This document shows, one piece after another, positions 1-6,086 of a DNA stretch of 53,352 nt (the stretch's first letter is position 1; every line of letters begins with the position of its first letter). The notes beneath the pieces were generated by a model that was not told the DNA's origin, did not search any database, and saw only the letters and a program-made list of their open reading frames with translations. A program made the position numbers and the translations under genes. Source of the DNA: Alphaproteobacteria bacterium (GTDB taxonomy: Bacteria; Pseudomonadota; Alphaproteobacteria; Rs-D84); the NCBI GenBank assembly GCA_017520675.1, contig JAFXFG010000006.1, positions 1 through 53,352 on the forward strand. The letters run 5' to 3'.

Positions 1-1
1 A

Positions 2-223
2 AGCATTTCCCATCCAGAACAAAAATACATCGGGCAAACTGATGATTTAAAAAAACGACTAACGCAACATAATGCAGGATATTCAATACATACGGCAAAA
101 TATAAACCTTGGGAATTGGTAAATTATTTTGCGTTTAGTTCCAAAGACGCTGCATTGGAATTTGAACAATATCTTAAAACAGGTTCCGGACACGCATTCG
201 CAAACCGACACTTTTGGAAATAA
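2..223 (+). CDS. GIY-YIG nuclease family protein (5' end outside window)
   Basis: The reading frame is open from base 2 to a TAA at 221-223 (73 residues seen). It contains the second half of the GIY-YIG hallmark, YIGQTDDLKKRL followed by QHN.G, and then a conserved KPWELV segment and a short FEQYLKTGSG tail, which is the usual layout of the small UPF0213/YhbQ-type GIY-YIG proteins of about 80-100 residues. Such proteins are single-domain nucleases or nuclease-like proteins of unclear cellular role. The start codon lies left of the window, so only the N-terminal GIY strand is missing. A second, truncated copy of the 3' part lies at 1973-2097. Confidence 0.85.
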   Translation, partial: SISHPEQKYIGQTDDLKKRLTQHNAGYSIHTAKYKPWELVNYFAFSSKDAALEFEQYLKTGSGHAFANRHFWK

Positions 224-290
224 TTTATCAAGGATACATAGCGCATTCCAGAGAGCAAAAATACAAGGCTTTGGCAAGTTCGAAAGTTAG
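99..290 (+). repeat. Direct repeat copy 1 (GIY-YIG 3' end plus downstream DNA)
   Basis: This stretch reappears at 1973-2164 in the same orientation. By eye the two copies are roughly 90% identical. The match covers the last part of the GIY-YIG coding region and about 65 bases beyond its stop codon, so it is a DNA duplication and not only protein homology. The pair brackets about 1.7 kb holding the GNAT gene, one palindromic repeat and an orphan gene. Confidence 0.85.
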
Positions 291-311
291 GTTTTAGAAA
301 ATGTCAAAAAA

Positions 312-340
312 TTGTCATTTTCGAATTTTTGTGGTATAAT
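312..340 (+). promoter_or_regulatory. Promoter of the GNAT gene
   Basis: TTGTCA (312-317) and TATAAT (335-340) are separated by 17 bases, a near-perfect sigma-70-type promoter. It overlaps the longer possible coding start at 312, which argues for the later ATG at 363. Confidence 0.75.
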
Positions 341-362
341 TTCTCAGGAAAAGGTTGAATTT

Positions 363-908
363 ATGCGACATTTATTAAATTTTCCACAAATAATCAAAAC
401 TCCACGATTGGTGTTGCGGGTGTTGGCGCCAACAAAAGAAAATGCACAACAGATTTTTAATGCGATTGCACAAAATCGGGAGTTTTTAACTAGGTGGCTT
501 GAGCATTTCGTTTCAATACAAAGTCCTGATGATGTGATTGCATATCTGACTAAACGGCAAGAGCAGTTAAAAGATAATAAAGGCGTGTGTTTTCATATCT
601 TTTGTAATGATGATGTAATCGGCAGAATTTGGTTGTTCCGTGACAAAGATAATACTTGCGAGATAGGATACTGGTTAATTGAATCTGTAAATGGACACGG
701 TTATATGACCGAGGCTTTGCTGGCATTAGAAGGCGAATTGTTTAAATTTGGTTTTGACAAAATAATGTTGGAACTGGGTTCTGGAAATACGAGATCAGAA
801 AATTTAGCGATACGCAACGGGTATAAATTGGAAAAACGGTTACCAATGGCGTCGATGGCAAAATGTGTTGGTAAATGTGATTCTTTGATTTATGTAAAAG
901 AAAGATAA
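363..908 (+). CDS. GNAT family N-acetyltransferase (RimJ/RimL-like)
   Basis: The product is 181 residues when started at the ATG at 363. That start has an AGGAAAAGG Shine-Dalgarno at 347-354 and lies just behind a strong promoter. The N-terminal TPRLVLRVL strand, the central IGYWLIES segment and the acetyl-CoA loop NGHGYMTEAL are typical of the RimJ/RimL branch of GNAT enzymes, which acetylate amino groups of proteins or small molecules. The substrate cannot be told from sequence. Downstream lie a palindromic repeat and a terminator (1101-1122). The gene stands alone between two copies of a direct repeat, so it may be a mobile cargo gene. Confidence 0.85.
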   Translation: MRHLLNFPQIIKTPRLVLRVLAPTKENAQQIFNAIAQNREFLTRWLEHFVSIQSPDDVIAYLTKRQEQLKDNKGVCFHIFCNDDVIGRIWLFRDKDNTCEIGYWLIESVNGHGYMTEALLALEGELFKFGFDKIMLELGSGNTRSENLAIRNGYKLEKRLPMASMAKCVGKCDSLIYVKER

Positions 909-977
909 TATTTTAATAAAATTTCTTTTTCATCTCATCTATTCCTTTTCCTATTTCCACCAAATCGGTTCGCGAAT

Positions 978-1098
978 TGCCCACACACCCCAACCACACT
1001 TCGCCTCTAGGACGCTTCGTGTGGCAGGCCACACGGACGAAGCAGTTATCGCGAAGTAGTGTCCACCGTAGCCTTGGCGTAGGCGGACAGGAATAAAA
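978..1098. repeat. Dispersed palindromic repeat, copy A
   Basis: About 120 bases, G+C-rich against the AT-rich surroundings, found again at 2247-2371 (inverted) and 3419-3541 (same orientation). It is built of imperfect inverted repeats: GTGTGGC/GCCACAC in the centre and TCCACCGTAGCC/GGCGTAGGCGGA at one end. All copies lie between genes. The form resembles the small palindromic elements known from Rickettsiales genomes, but family membership is not established. Confidence 0.85.
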
Positions 1099-1100
1099 CA

Positions 1101-1122
1101 ATGCCCACAAGGGGCATTTTTT
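1101..1122 (+). terminator. Rho-independent terminator
   Basis: ATGCCC-acaag-GGGCAT is followed by five T residues on the plus strand, closing the GNAT transcript after it has run through repeat copy A. It may also stop the convergent gene ending at 1140. Confidence 0.7.
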
Positions 1123-1139
1123 GTTCGGAATACAAGTTT

Positions 1140-1889
1140 CTATTCGTGGGTTGATTGGTTCTGTTTTTGCAAAATAATTTCATTAACAATTTGTTTAATG
1201 CGTGATGGGGCCATAAATAAATTTGGCGCATAATCCAGCACAGTATAAAAAAGTTTTTGGTCTTGGTGTATCTTGTTCCACCAACCAAGCCCTTTATTAC
1301 ATTGTGTTATAAAATACTTAATGTCTTTGGGGTGAAATCTGGATGTGACACCAATCAACAAATCATACGCATTTGTATGATTGTTAACTGGGATATCTCG
1401 CAATACAGGGTTTAACATTTTTATTTCGTTAACCATGTTTTCCATATTCATTAATGCAACATTCTGATTTTTGTTGCTTGTAAAATGCGCTATTATTTTT
1501 CTTTTTTCTTCGTCATTCAATTCGCCCGTTACACTGTTCAAAAAGTCTAAATATTGCTGTTTCTCTTTGGCTGTTGCATCTGGGGCGCCTTGGAATATAT
1601 AATCGACATACAGTTCTGGATTTTCAATACGCAGTGGTTCAAAAAGATGCAGGTAATACATATTATTCATTACTTTTTTTTCATAGTCTTCCTCGGTAAT
1701 ACCATCAGGAAATTTATATTGGTGTGAAATCGGACATGCAGTAATAAAGCCATCATCGGCCAGTCGACGTTCAAAATTTACCGCAGACGACCAATGCCCA
1801 TTTTTAAACACAGCTTCCTTGTCAAGGATATTGCTTATCACCTTTTGTATTTTTTTTGCATTTGAAAAATTTGAATTAGTTATTTGCAT
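1140..1889 (-). CDS. Hypothetical protein (249 aa)
   Basis: I do not recognise this protein. It is 249 residues, charged, without a signal peptide or membrane segment, and looks cytoplasmic and largely helical. The ATG at 1889 is preceded by a good Shine-Dalgarno (AGGGGA) and by TTGCAA-N17-TACAAT, so it is expressed as a single gene. It lies convergent to the GNAT gene and between the two copies of the direct repeat (99-290, 1973-2164), which suggests acquired cargo. The coding potential is strong because of length, RBS and promoter. Confidence 0.75.
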   Translation of the reverse strand: MQITNSNFSNAKKIQKVISNILDKEAVFKNGHWSSAVNFERRLADDGFITACPISHQYKFPDGITEEDYEKKVMNNMYYLHLFEPLRIENPELYVDYIFQGAPDATAKEKQQYLDFLNSVTGELNDEEKRKIIAHFTSNKNQNVALMNMENMVNEIKMLNPVLRDIPVNNHTNAYDLLIGVTSRFHPKDIKYFITQCNKGLGWWNKIHQDQKLFYTVLDYAPNLFMAPSRIKQIVNEIILQKQNQSTHE

Positions 1890-1913
1890 ACGTTCCCCTG
1901 ATTCATGCTGTTT

Positions 1914-1942
1914 ATTGTATACTATCGTCTTGTGTTTTGCAA
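1914..1942 (-). promoter_or_regulatory. Promoter of the 249-aa hypothetical gene
   Basis: On the minus strand TTGCAA (1942-1937) and TACAAT (1919-1914) are 17 bases apart, about 25 bases upstream of the start codon. Confidence 0.6.
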
Positions 1943-1972
1943 ATTTATAAACAATTATTAATATTCTTTCCG

Positions 1973-2097
1973 AATATAAACCTTGGGAATTGGTAAATTA
2001 TTTTGCGTTTAGTTCCAAAGATGTCGCGTTGGAATTTGAACAATATCTTAAAACAGGTTCCGGATATGCGTTCGCAAAAAAACACTTTTGGAAATAA
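1973..2097 (+). pseudogene. 3' fragment of a GIY-YIG nuclease gene
   Basis: This is a second copy of the last ~40 codons of the gene at 2-223, ending in TAA at 2095-2097. The frame from KPWELV to the terminal HFWK is intact, but the DNA upstream is unrelated and gives no YIG motif. It is therefore a remnant. Substitutions against copy 1 are scattered, so the duplication is not very recent. The similarity extends to about 2164. Confidence 0.8.
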
Positions 2098-2246
2098 TTT
2101 ATCAAGGATACATAGCGCATTCCAGAGAGCAGAAACATAAGACTTTGGCAAGTTCGAAGGTCGAATTTCGATTTTTTATCTCTTCGAATACACTTTCGAA
2201 CTAACAACAATCTTATAAAACTAATGAAAATCTGCTCTAACAGGTC

Positions 2247-2371
2247 TTTTTATTCCTGTCCGCCTACGCCAAGGCTACGGTGGACACTACTTCGCCTATG
2301 CTTCTCGCCTTGTGTGGCCTGCCACACGAAGCCTCGTAGAGGCGAAGTGTGGTTGGGGTGTGCGGGCGAAA
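2247..2371. repeat. Dispersed palindromic repeat, copy B (inverted)
   Basis: Reverse complement of copies A and C. It ends only a few bases before the -35 box of the next gene. It keeps the TGTGGC/GCCACA core and the TCCGCC...GGTGGA arm. Confidence 0.85.
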
Positions 2372-2376
2372 AGAAG

Positions 2377-2405
2377 TTGTTTTCTCAAATATATCATGAT
2401 AAAAT
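2377..2405 (+). promoter_or_regulatory. Promoter of the 315-aa gene
   Basis: TTGTTT (2377-2382) and TAAAAT (2400-2405) are 17 bases apart, 27 bases upstream of the start codon and immediately after repeat copy B. Confidence 0.55.
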
Positions 2406-2432
2406 TACGCATGGTAAAGAAAGGATATTCTT

Positions 2433-3380
2433 ATGGATAACAATTTGCGTAAACGTGCCAGCCAAAGTTTTGAAAAATATTTAAGTAATTTTTTGACCAA
2501 AGGGGAGACCGTAGGTTTGCCTGACTCGCGATTGACAAAAGAAGAATGGGCACAGTTGAATAAATCTTTAATTGAAATTGGTGTTCAGCTGGTCCCTTAT
2601 ATGCAAAATGGATCTATGTACTATTGGTTCACAAAAGCCAGCAGACCTATGGATAAAATAAGTGTTTTTGCAAATGGGCGAGAAAAACTGGAAAACAAAT
2701 TAATTGAAATTATCCAACAAAACCATCCAAATTTATCAACGGTAACGATATTGAATATCCTTCGGTCTGAAAGCCCGACTGATGAGGATATGATATACAG
2801 GATGTTGCGTTACAAGCAAGATGGAGAATATACAGATGTCTCGCAAAAAGAATTTGAAGAGGCCTTTGATTATGCTTTAGCATCGTGTTCTAAACAATGG
2901 CCACAAGGTAGACATATAAACATGCATGAAATGCAAAATTGGACTTGGTGCCGATCTTGTGGCGGTAATACAGAAACCCCTGTTATTGATTCTGGTAATC
3001 CGAATGGTTTTCATATCAGTCTGAATGTTCGTGTCACAAAAGATTTAATTAAAGTTTTAGATGACTTTTTGATTAAAGATGGGGGAAGATATATTAGGTC
3101 TTACAAATTTCCCAAAACGAATTTTTACGATGAAATATTATCGCGACATGACCCTGTAACTATTTATACAAATGCTAGAAATCCAAACTTAGAAAAACAA
3201 ATCGCTACCGCAATTCAACCATTTGTGCGTTCAAACGATGGATTGGTTGGAGATATGTTAGGCAAAGGAATTTCCATCAGTCCAGAAACATCGAATGCGA
3301 ATGGTGGAAACTCTGTCGGAACAGCTGTTTCAAAAGATATCGCAAGTATTATTAAGGAATATGGTGGTAATGCATTTTAA
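2433..3380 (+). CDS. Hypothetical protein with possible OspF/SpvC- or HopA1-like lyase fold
   Basis: 315 residues, no signal peptide. The ATG at 2433 follows an AAAGGA ribosome site at 2418-2425. I do not recognise the N-terminal ~190 residues. From about residue 195 the pattern GFHISLN, then a helix with VLDDFL, then YIRSYKFPK, then PVTIYTN recalls the phosphothreonine-lyase type fold shared by OspF/SpvC effectors and the lyase domain of lanthipeptide synthetases, where a conserved His and Lys act in catalysis. Here the His of FHIS and a Lys in SYKFPK are present. This is a pattern memory, not a computed match. It is a monocistronic accessory gene beside palindromic repeats. An effector or toxin role is only a possibility. 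Confidence 0.6.
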   Translation: MDNNLRKRASQSFEKYLSNFLTKGETVGLPDSRLTKEEWAQLNKSLIEIGVQLVPYMQNGSMYYWFTKASRPMDKISVFANGREKLENKLIEIIQQNHPNLSTVTILNILRSESPTDEDMIYRMLRYKQDGEYTDVSQKEFEEAFDYALASCSKQWPQGRHINMHEMQNWTWCRSCGGNTETPVIDSGNPNGFHISLNVRVTKDLIKVLDDFLIKDGGRYIRSYKFPKTNFYDEILSRHDPVTIYTNARNPNLEKQIATAIQPFVRSNDGLVGDMLGKGISISPETSNANGGNSVGTAVSKDIASIIKEYGGNAF

Positions 3381-3418
3381 ATGCTTCATTTGAAATACAT
3401 GTGCCATCTCAACTCGCG

Positions 3419-3541
3419 TTTCGCCCGCACACCCCAACCACACTTCGCCTCTAGTACGCTTCGTGTGGCGGGCCACACAAGGCGAGTAGCAAAGGCGAAG
3501 TAGTGTCCACCGTAGCCTTGGCGTAGGCGGACAGGAATAAA
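3419..3541. repeat. Dispersed palindromic repeat, copy C
   Basis: Same orientation as copy A and differing from it at a modest number of positions, mainly around the central stem. It lies between the 315-aa gene and the J-domain gene, filling most of the 267-base gap after 3380. Confidence 0.85.
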
Positions 3542-3611
3542 AATCAAATGTTTTATGTATATCTTATAAAAGTATTTTCTGTTTAACAGTTGGCTTTCGT
3601 TGGGGGACAAT

Positions 3612-3635
3612 AAAAGAAACCGCCAAATGCCGGTT
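3612..3635 (-). terminator. Terminator after the J-domain gene
   Basis: On the minus strand AACCG-8 bases-CGGTT is followed by TCTTTTATT. It is a moderate hairpin 13 bases after the stop codon at 3648. Confidence 0.5.
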
Positions 3636-3647
3636 AATACATGCGCG

Positions 3648-3812
3648 TTAAAAGTCAGTGCGTGATTTATCGTATGCTTGTTTTGCCTCAACCGACTCGT
3701 TATTAAGATCGGGATGATATTTTTTTGCTAATCGCTTATACGCCTTATAAACTTGCTCTGGCGTCGCGCTCTCAGATACATTTAATATTTTTGCTGTCTC
3801 GCTTAAAGTCAT
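3648..3812 (-). CDS. Minimal J-domain protein (54 aa)
   Basis: A short gene, easily missed. It reads MTLSETAKILNVSESATPEQV, then YKAYKRLAKKYHPDLNN, with the invariant HPD motif of J domains at residues 33-35 preceded by the basic helix II (YKRLAKKYH). J domains stimulate DnaK ATPase. A normal J domain is about 70 residues; here helix III is cut short (EAKQAYDKS) and lacks the usual NEAYEVL end. It is thus either a minimal J-protein or the 5' remnant of a longer one. No clear Shine-Dalgarno is seen before the ATG at 3812. Confidence 0.65.
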   Translation of the reverse strand: MTLSETAKILNVSESATPEQVYKAYKRLAKKYHPDLNNESVEAKQAYDKSRTDF

Positions 3813-3880
3813 TTAATACACTTTTCTTCGCAAGTATATGATAATAAAAGCCAAGATTCTACTTTTTCAGGACATTTTTC

Positions 3881-3909
3881 TTGTAATAACAAAATAATAT
3901 CAATATAAT
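3881..3909 (+). promoter_or_regulatory. Promoter of the 95-aa gene
   Basis: TTGTAA (3881-3886) and TATAAT (3904-3909) with a 17-base spacer, 24 bases before the start codon. Confidence 0.65.
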
Positions 3910-3932
3910 TTTACTGTCATACAAAGGAAAAA

Positions 3933-4220
3933 ATGATGTCATCAGATTTTGTAAAAAAACAACGCAAAGCCATCATAATTGTATATTTTCAGCTAAAATC
4001 AAATTGTCCAAAGATACACACGCACATGCATTGCGCCACGCGCCAGAAACTGCACGACTTGCATATGGTTTATGGTATTCCATACAGTATTAAACGCGGT
4101 AAAATCTATTATCCGGAAAAATGGCATGATAAAACAACCGGCATGTCTTTTGATATACGCACCATGGCCCAAGAACTTTGCGCAAAATGTAAATATGGGC
4201 AAGACCAGAAAACACGATAA
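3933..4220 (+). CDS. Small Cys/His-containing hypothetical protein
   Basis: 95 residues, basic, not recognised. An AAAGGAAAAA ribosome site precedes the ATGATG start, and a good promoter lies upstream, so expression is likely. It has a Cys/His cluster near residues 25-34 (CPKIHTHMHC) and a CAKC pair near the C terminus, which could bind a metal. There is no signal peptide. It stands between the J-domain gene (divergent) and tRNA-Glu. Confidence 0.6.
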   Translation: MMSSDFVKKQRKAIIIVYFQLKSNCPKIHTHMHCATRQKLHDLHMVYGIPYSIKRGKIYYPEKWHDKTTGMSFDIRTMAQELCAKCKYGQDQKTR

Positions 4221-4245
4221 AAACAAAAATTATATTAAACATGTG

Positions 4246-4274
4246 TTGAAAAGTAAAAAAAATAAGTGTATGAT
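4246..4274 (+). promoter_or_regulatory. Promoter of tRNA-Glu
   Basis: TTGAAA (4246-4251) and TATGAT (4269-4274) are 17 bases apart, ending 19 bases before the tRNA. Confidence 0.65.
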
Positions 4275-4293
4275 AACTGCGTTTTGATACAGT

Positions 4294-4368
4294 GCTCCCA
4301 TCGTCTAGCGGTTAGGACATCAGATTCTCATTCTGGTAACACGGGTTCGATTCCCGTTGGGAGTGCCA
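4294..4368 (+). tRNA. tRNA-Glu (anticodon CTC)
   Basis: A 75-base cloverleaf with encoded CCA. The acceptor stem is GCTCCCA/TGGGAGT. The anticodon loop TTCTCAT carries CTC at its centre, closed by TCAGA/TCTGG. The T arm ACGGG-TTCGATT-CCCGT is canonical. It reads GAG codons. Confidence 0.95.
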
Positions 4369-4404
4369 AATTTAGCCAGAAACACTTTTTTTTATTGGTG
4401 TATG

Positions 4405-4432
4405 TTGACTTTTTGAATTTTTATGCTATATT
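4405..4432 (+). promoter_or_regulatory. Promoter of the coiled-coil membrane protein gene
   Basis: TTGACT (4405-4410), 16-base spacer, TATATT (4427-4432), 37 bases before the start codon. Confidence 0.6.
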
Positions 4433-4469
4433 TTATCTAAGCATAAACTATTAACCAAAGGATTTTACT

Positions 4470-4985
4470 ATGGAAAAAGAAGAAATCCATACTATGGAAG
4501 AAGAAATCCATACTATGGAAGAAGAAATCCATACTCTGGAAAAAGAAAAAATTAAAATTAGTAAATTCGAGGAAAAATTTAGGTGGTGCCTGCTTTCTGC
4601 TATTACACTATTGTCTGGTGGCGCGATATTTTATCATATTGTTGCTGACCGCTATATTCCGAAAGTATCTGATAAAGAAATTGAGGCAAAAGAGTTGGAA
4701 TATGACTATAAAAAAATGGTGCACGAAGGTTTTGATTCTCAGGATTTACAGCAACCTGCAAAATATGATAGTGTAAGCGGTTTTTGGTACCAAGATAAAA
4801 GTCCAGAAACAATGCAGGCACAACAATCTATGGCAAAGGCAGAACAAGAACTTGAATTCTTAAAATCAGAGAAGCATCGTGCGGATTCGTTATCCCGTAT
4901 CCCAAAGTCTACACGCTTTAAGAATAATCTAAGAGATATGCGTATTGCATACCATAAAAATCGTTTAAATGCGCTGTCGCGCTAA
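4470..4985 (+). CDS. Membrane protein with heptad-repeat N terminus
   Basis: 171 residues, not recognised. The N terminus is acidic and repetitive: a 7-residue unit (EEEIHTM/L) occurs three times, encoded by 21-base tandem repeats at about 4482-4544. One membrane helix follows at about 39-59 (WCLLSAITLLSGGAIFYHIV), then a charged, probably coiled-coil region and a basic C terminus. The exact heptad spacing suggests the repeat extends a coiled coil. AAAGGA lies before the ATG. It is a single gene with its own promoter and a strong terminator. Function unknown. Confidence 0.7.
   Translation: MEKEEIHTMEEEIHTMEEEIHTLEKEKIKISKFEEKFRWCLLSAITLLSGGAIFYHIVADRYIPKVSDKEIEAKELEYDYKKMVHEGFDSQDLQQPAKYDSVSGFWYQDKSPETMQAQQSMAKAEQELEFLKSEKHRADSLSRIPKSTRFKNNLRDMRIAYHKNRLNALSR
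4482..4544 (+). repeat. 21-bp tandem repeat inside the coding region
   Basis: Three units of GAAGAAATCCATACTATGGA type, the third with CTG for ATG. The unit length equals seven codons, so copy-number change would keep the frame. Confidence 0.8.
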
Positions 4986-4991
4986 GAAAAG

Positions 4992-5014
4992 AACCGCCAT
5001 TGGCGGTTTTTATT
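4992..5014. terminator. Bidirectional terminator
   Basis: AACCGCC-att-GGCGGTT followed by TTTATTT. It serves the plus-strand gene ending at 4985 and lies at the end of the convergent pil operon. Confidence 0.8.
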
Positions 5015-6084
5015 TATCCCAGTATTGCGGTTATTTGGTCTTGCATTTGAAAAGTTCCCAGAACAACCCATGCAATAATTGCAGATACAACCAGAATACC
5101 AATACTGTTTAATAAATTTGAAACGCGCTCCATTTTTCTGACTGATTCTTCCAGATAGTCATTTGCGATTTTGCTCAGGTTTTCATCAAATCCGTTCATA
5201 TCGGCATAAATAATCAAGTCGCCAATTATTTCATCGTCTGGGAATTTGCGCCCTGTATTTGTCAGTGCAACCCCCAGGTTATCGCCATTTGCAACATAGT
5301 GCAGTGCATCATCCAAGATACTCCGCAAATATCTATTTGCATTATCCGCCAACAGTCGCATTGCATCGGGAATTGTTCCGCCTGCTTTTACTATCGCGGC
5401 CAAAGACATTAACCAACTAACAGAAACTTGTATTTTATAAACATTCCAAGGTGGTAATTTATCAAAAAACACGCGCAGTTTTCCGGACCAATTTGCCAGA
5501 CTTAACCAGATTACCGAAATCAGGGCTGCAAACGCAACCATAAACACATACCAATAGTTTATAGATATTTCCGACACCACAACCAAAGAGCGTGCCAATC
5601 CGCGCCACACGACATTATTTCCTGCGACCTCTGCCAACGGAGGCACCAGGTATATTCCAACCATAATTATAATACCAAAAGTCAGCGCCAGCAAAAACAA
5701 AGGATACGCGATTGCACTAACCATTGCGCGTCTGATGCGTCCGGTTCCTTCTACCACGCGTCCTACATTTTCCAACGCGACTGCCAAATCAGACAAATTC
5801 CCTGATGACACCAACAGTGTTTCTTCTGGGGGCACCCAACCGCGTGTTGCCTCGGAAAAAGTCATACCGCGTTCCAGACTGTATTGCCATTGTCGCATAA
5901 CGATTGCAAAGGGTTCATGTGGTTTTGTTCCGTTCTTAGACTCAACAACTTCCAGACGTTCAAGTGCATTAATCAATGTAAAGTCGTTTCGCAGCAGTGA
6001 TGCCAACTTTCGGCACAGCGCCATACGCTTTTCTGTACTGGTTCGGAAAACCCATTTTGCATAAAGCAGTTCTAGTCTATTCAT
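5014..6084 (-). CDS. pilR: PilR/GspF-type inner-membrane pilus platform protein
   Basis: 356 residues with the type II secretion F-domain layout: a cytoplasmic N-terminal domain, hydrophobic segments near 118-150 and 175-200, a second cytoplasmic domain, and a C-terminal helix near 325-348. Proteins of this family sit in the inner membrane and connect the motor ATPase to pilin assembly. It is the last gene of pilO-pilP-pilQ-pilR, starting 2 bases after the pilQ stop, which matches PilR of R64-type thin pili. Pilin, secretin and prepilin peptidase genes are not in the window. Confidence 0.85.
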   Translation of the reverse strand: MNRLELLYAKWVFRTSTEKRMALCRKLASLLRNDFTLINALERLEVVESKNGTKPHEPFAIVMRQWQYSLERGMTFSEATRGWVPPEETLLVSSGNLSDLAVALENVGRVVEGTGRIRRAMVSAIAYPLFLLALTFGIIIMVGIYLVPPLAEVAGNNVVWRGLARSLVVVSEISINYWYVFMVAFAALISVIWLSLANWSGKLRVFFDKLPPWNVYKIQVSVSWLMSLAAIVKAGGTIPDAMRLLADNANRYLRSILDDALHYVANGDNLGVALTNTGRKFPDDEIIGDLIIYADMNGFDENLSKIANDYLEESVRKMERVSNLLNSIGILVVSAIIAWVVLGTFQMQDQITAILG

Positions 6085-6086
6085 TT

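Noticed and set aside
913..1288. Minus-strand reading frames across repeat copy A
   Set aside because: They are translations of the repeat joined to the antisense or other frame of the 249-residue gene and have no ribosome site.
2224..2484. 86-residue plus-strand reading frame across repeat copy B
   Set aside because: It consists mostly of the palindromic repeat and then runs out of frame into the start of the next gene; the same peptide appears in the other repeat copies.
3386..3691. 101-residue minus-strand frame over repeat copy C
   Set aside because: It is repeat-derived and overlaps the J-domain gene in another frame.
1..4300. Insertion sequence or integrase gene in the accessory left end
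   Set aside because: No transposase or integrase motif was found; only small palindromic repeats and a direct duplication are present.
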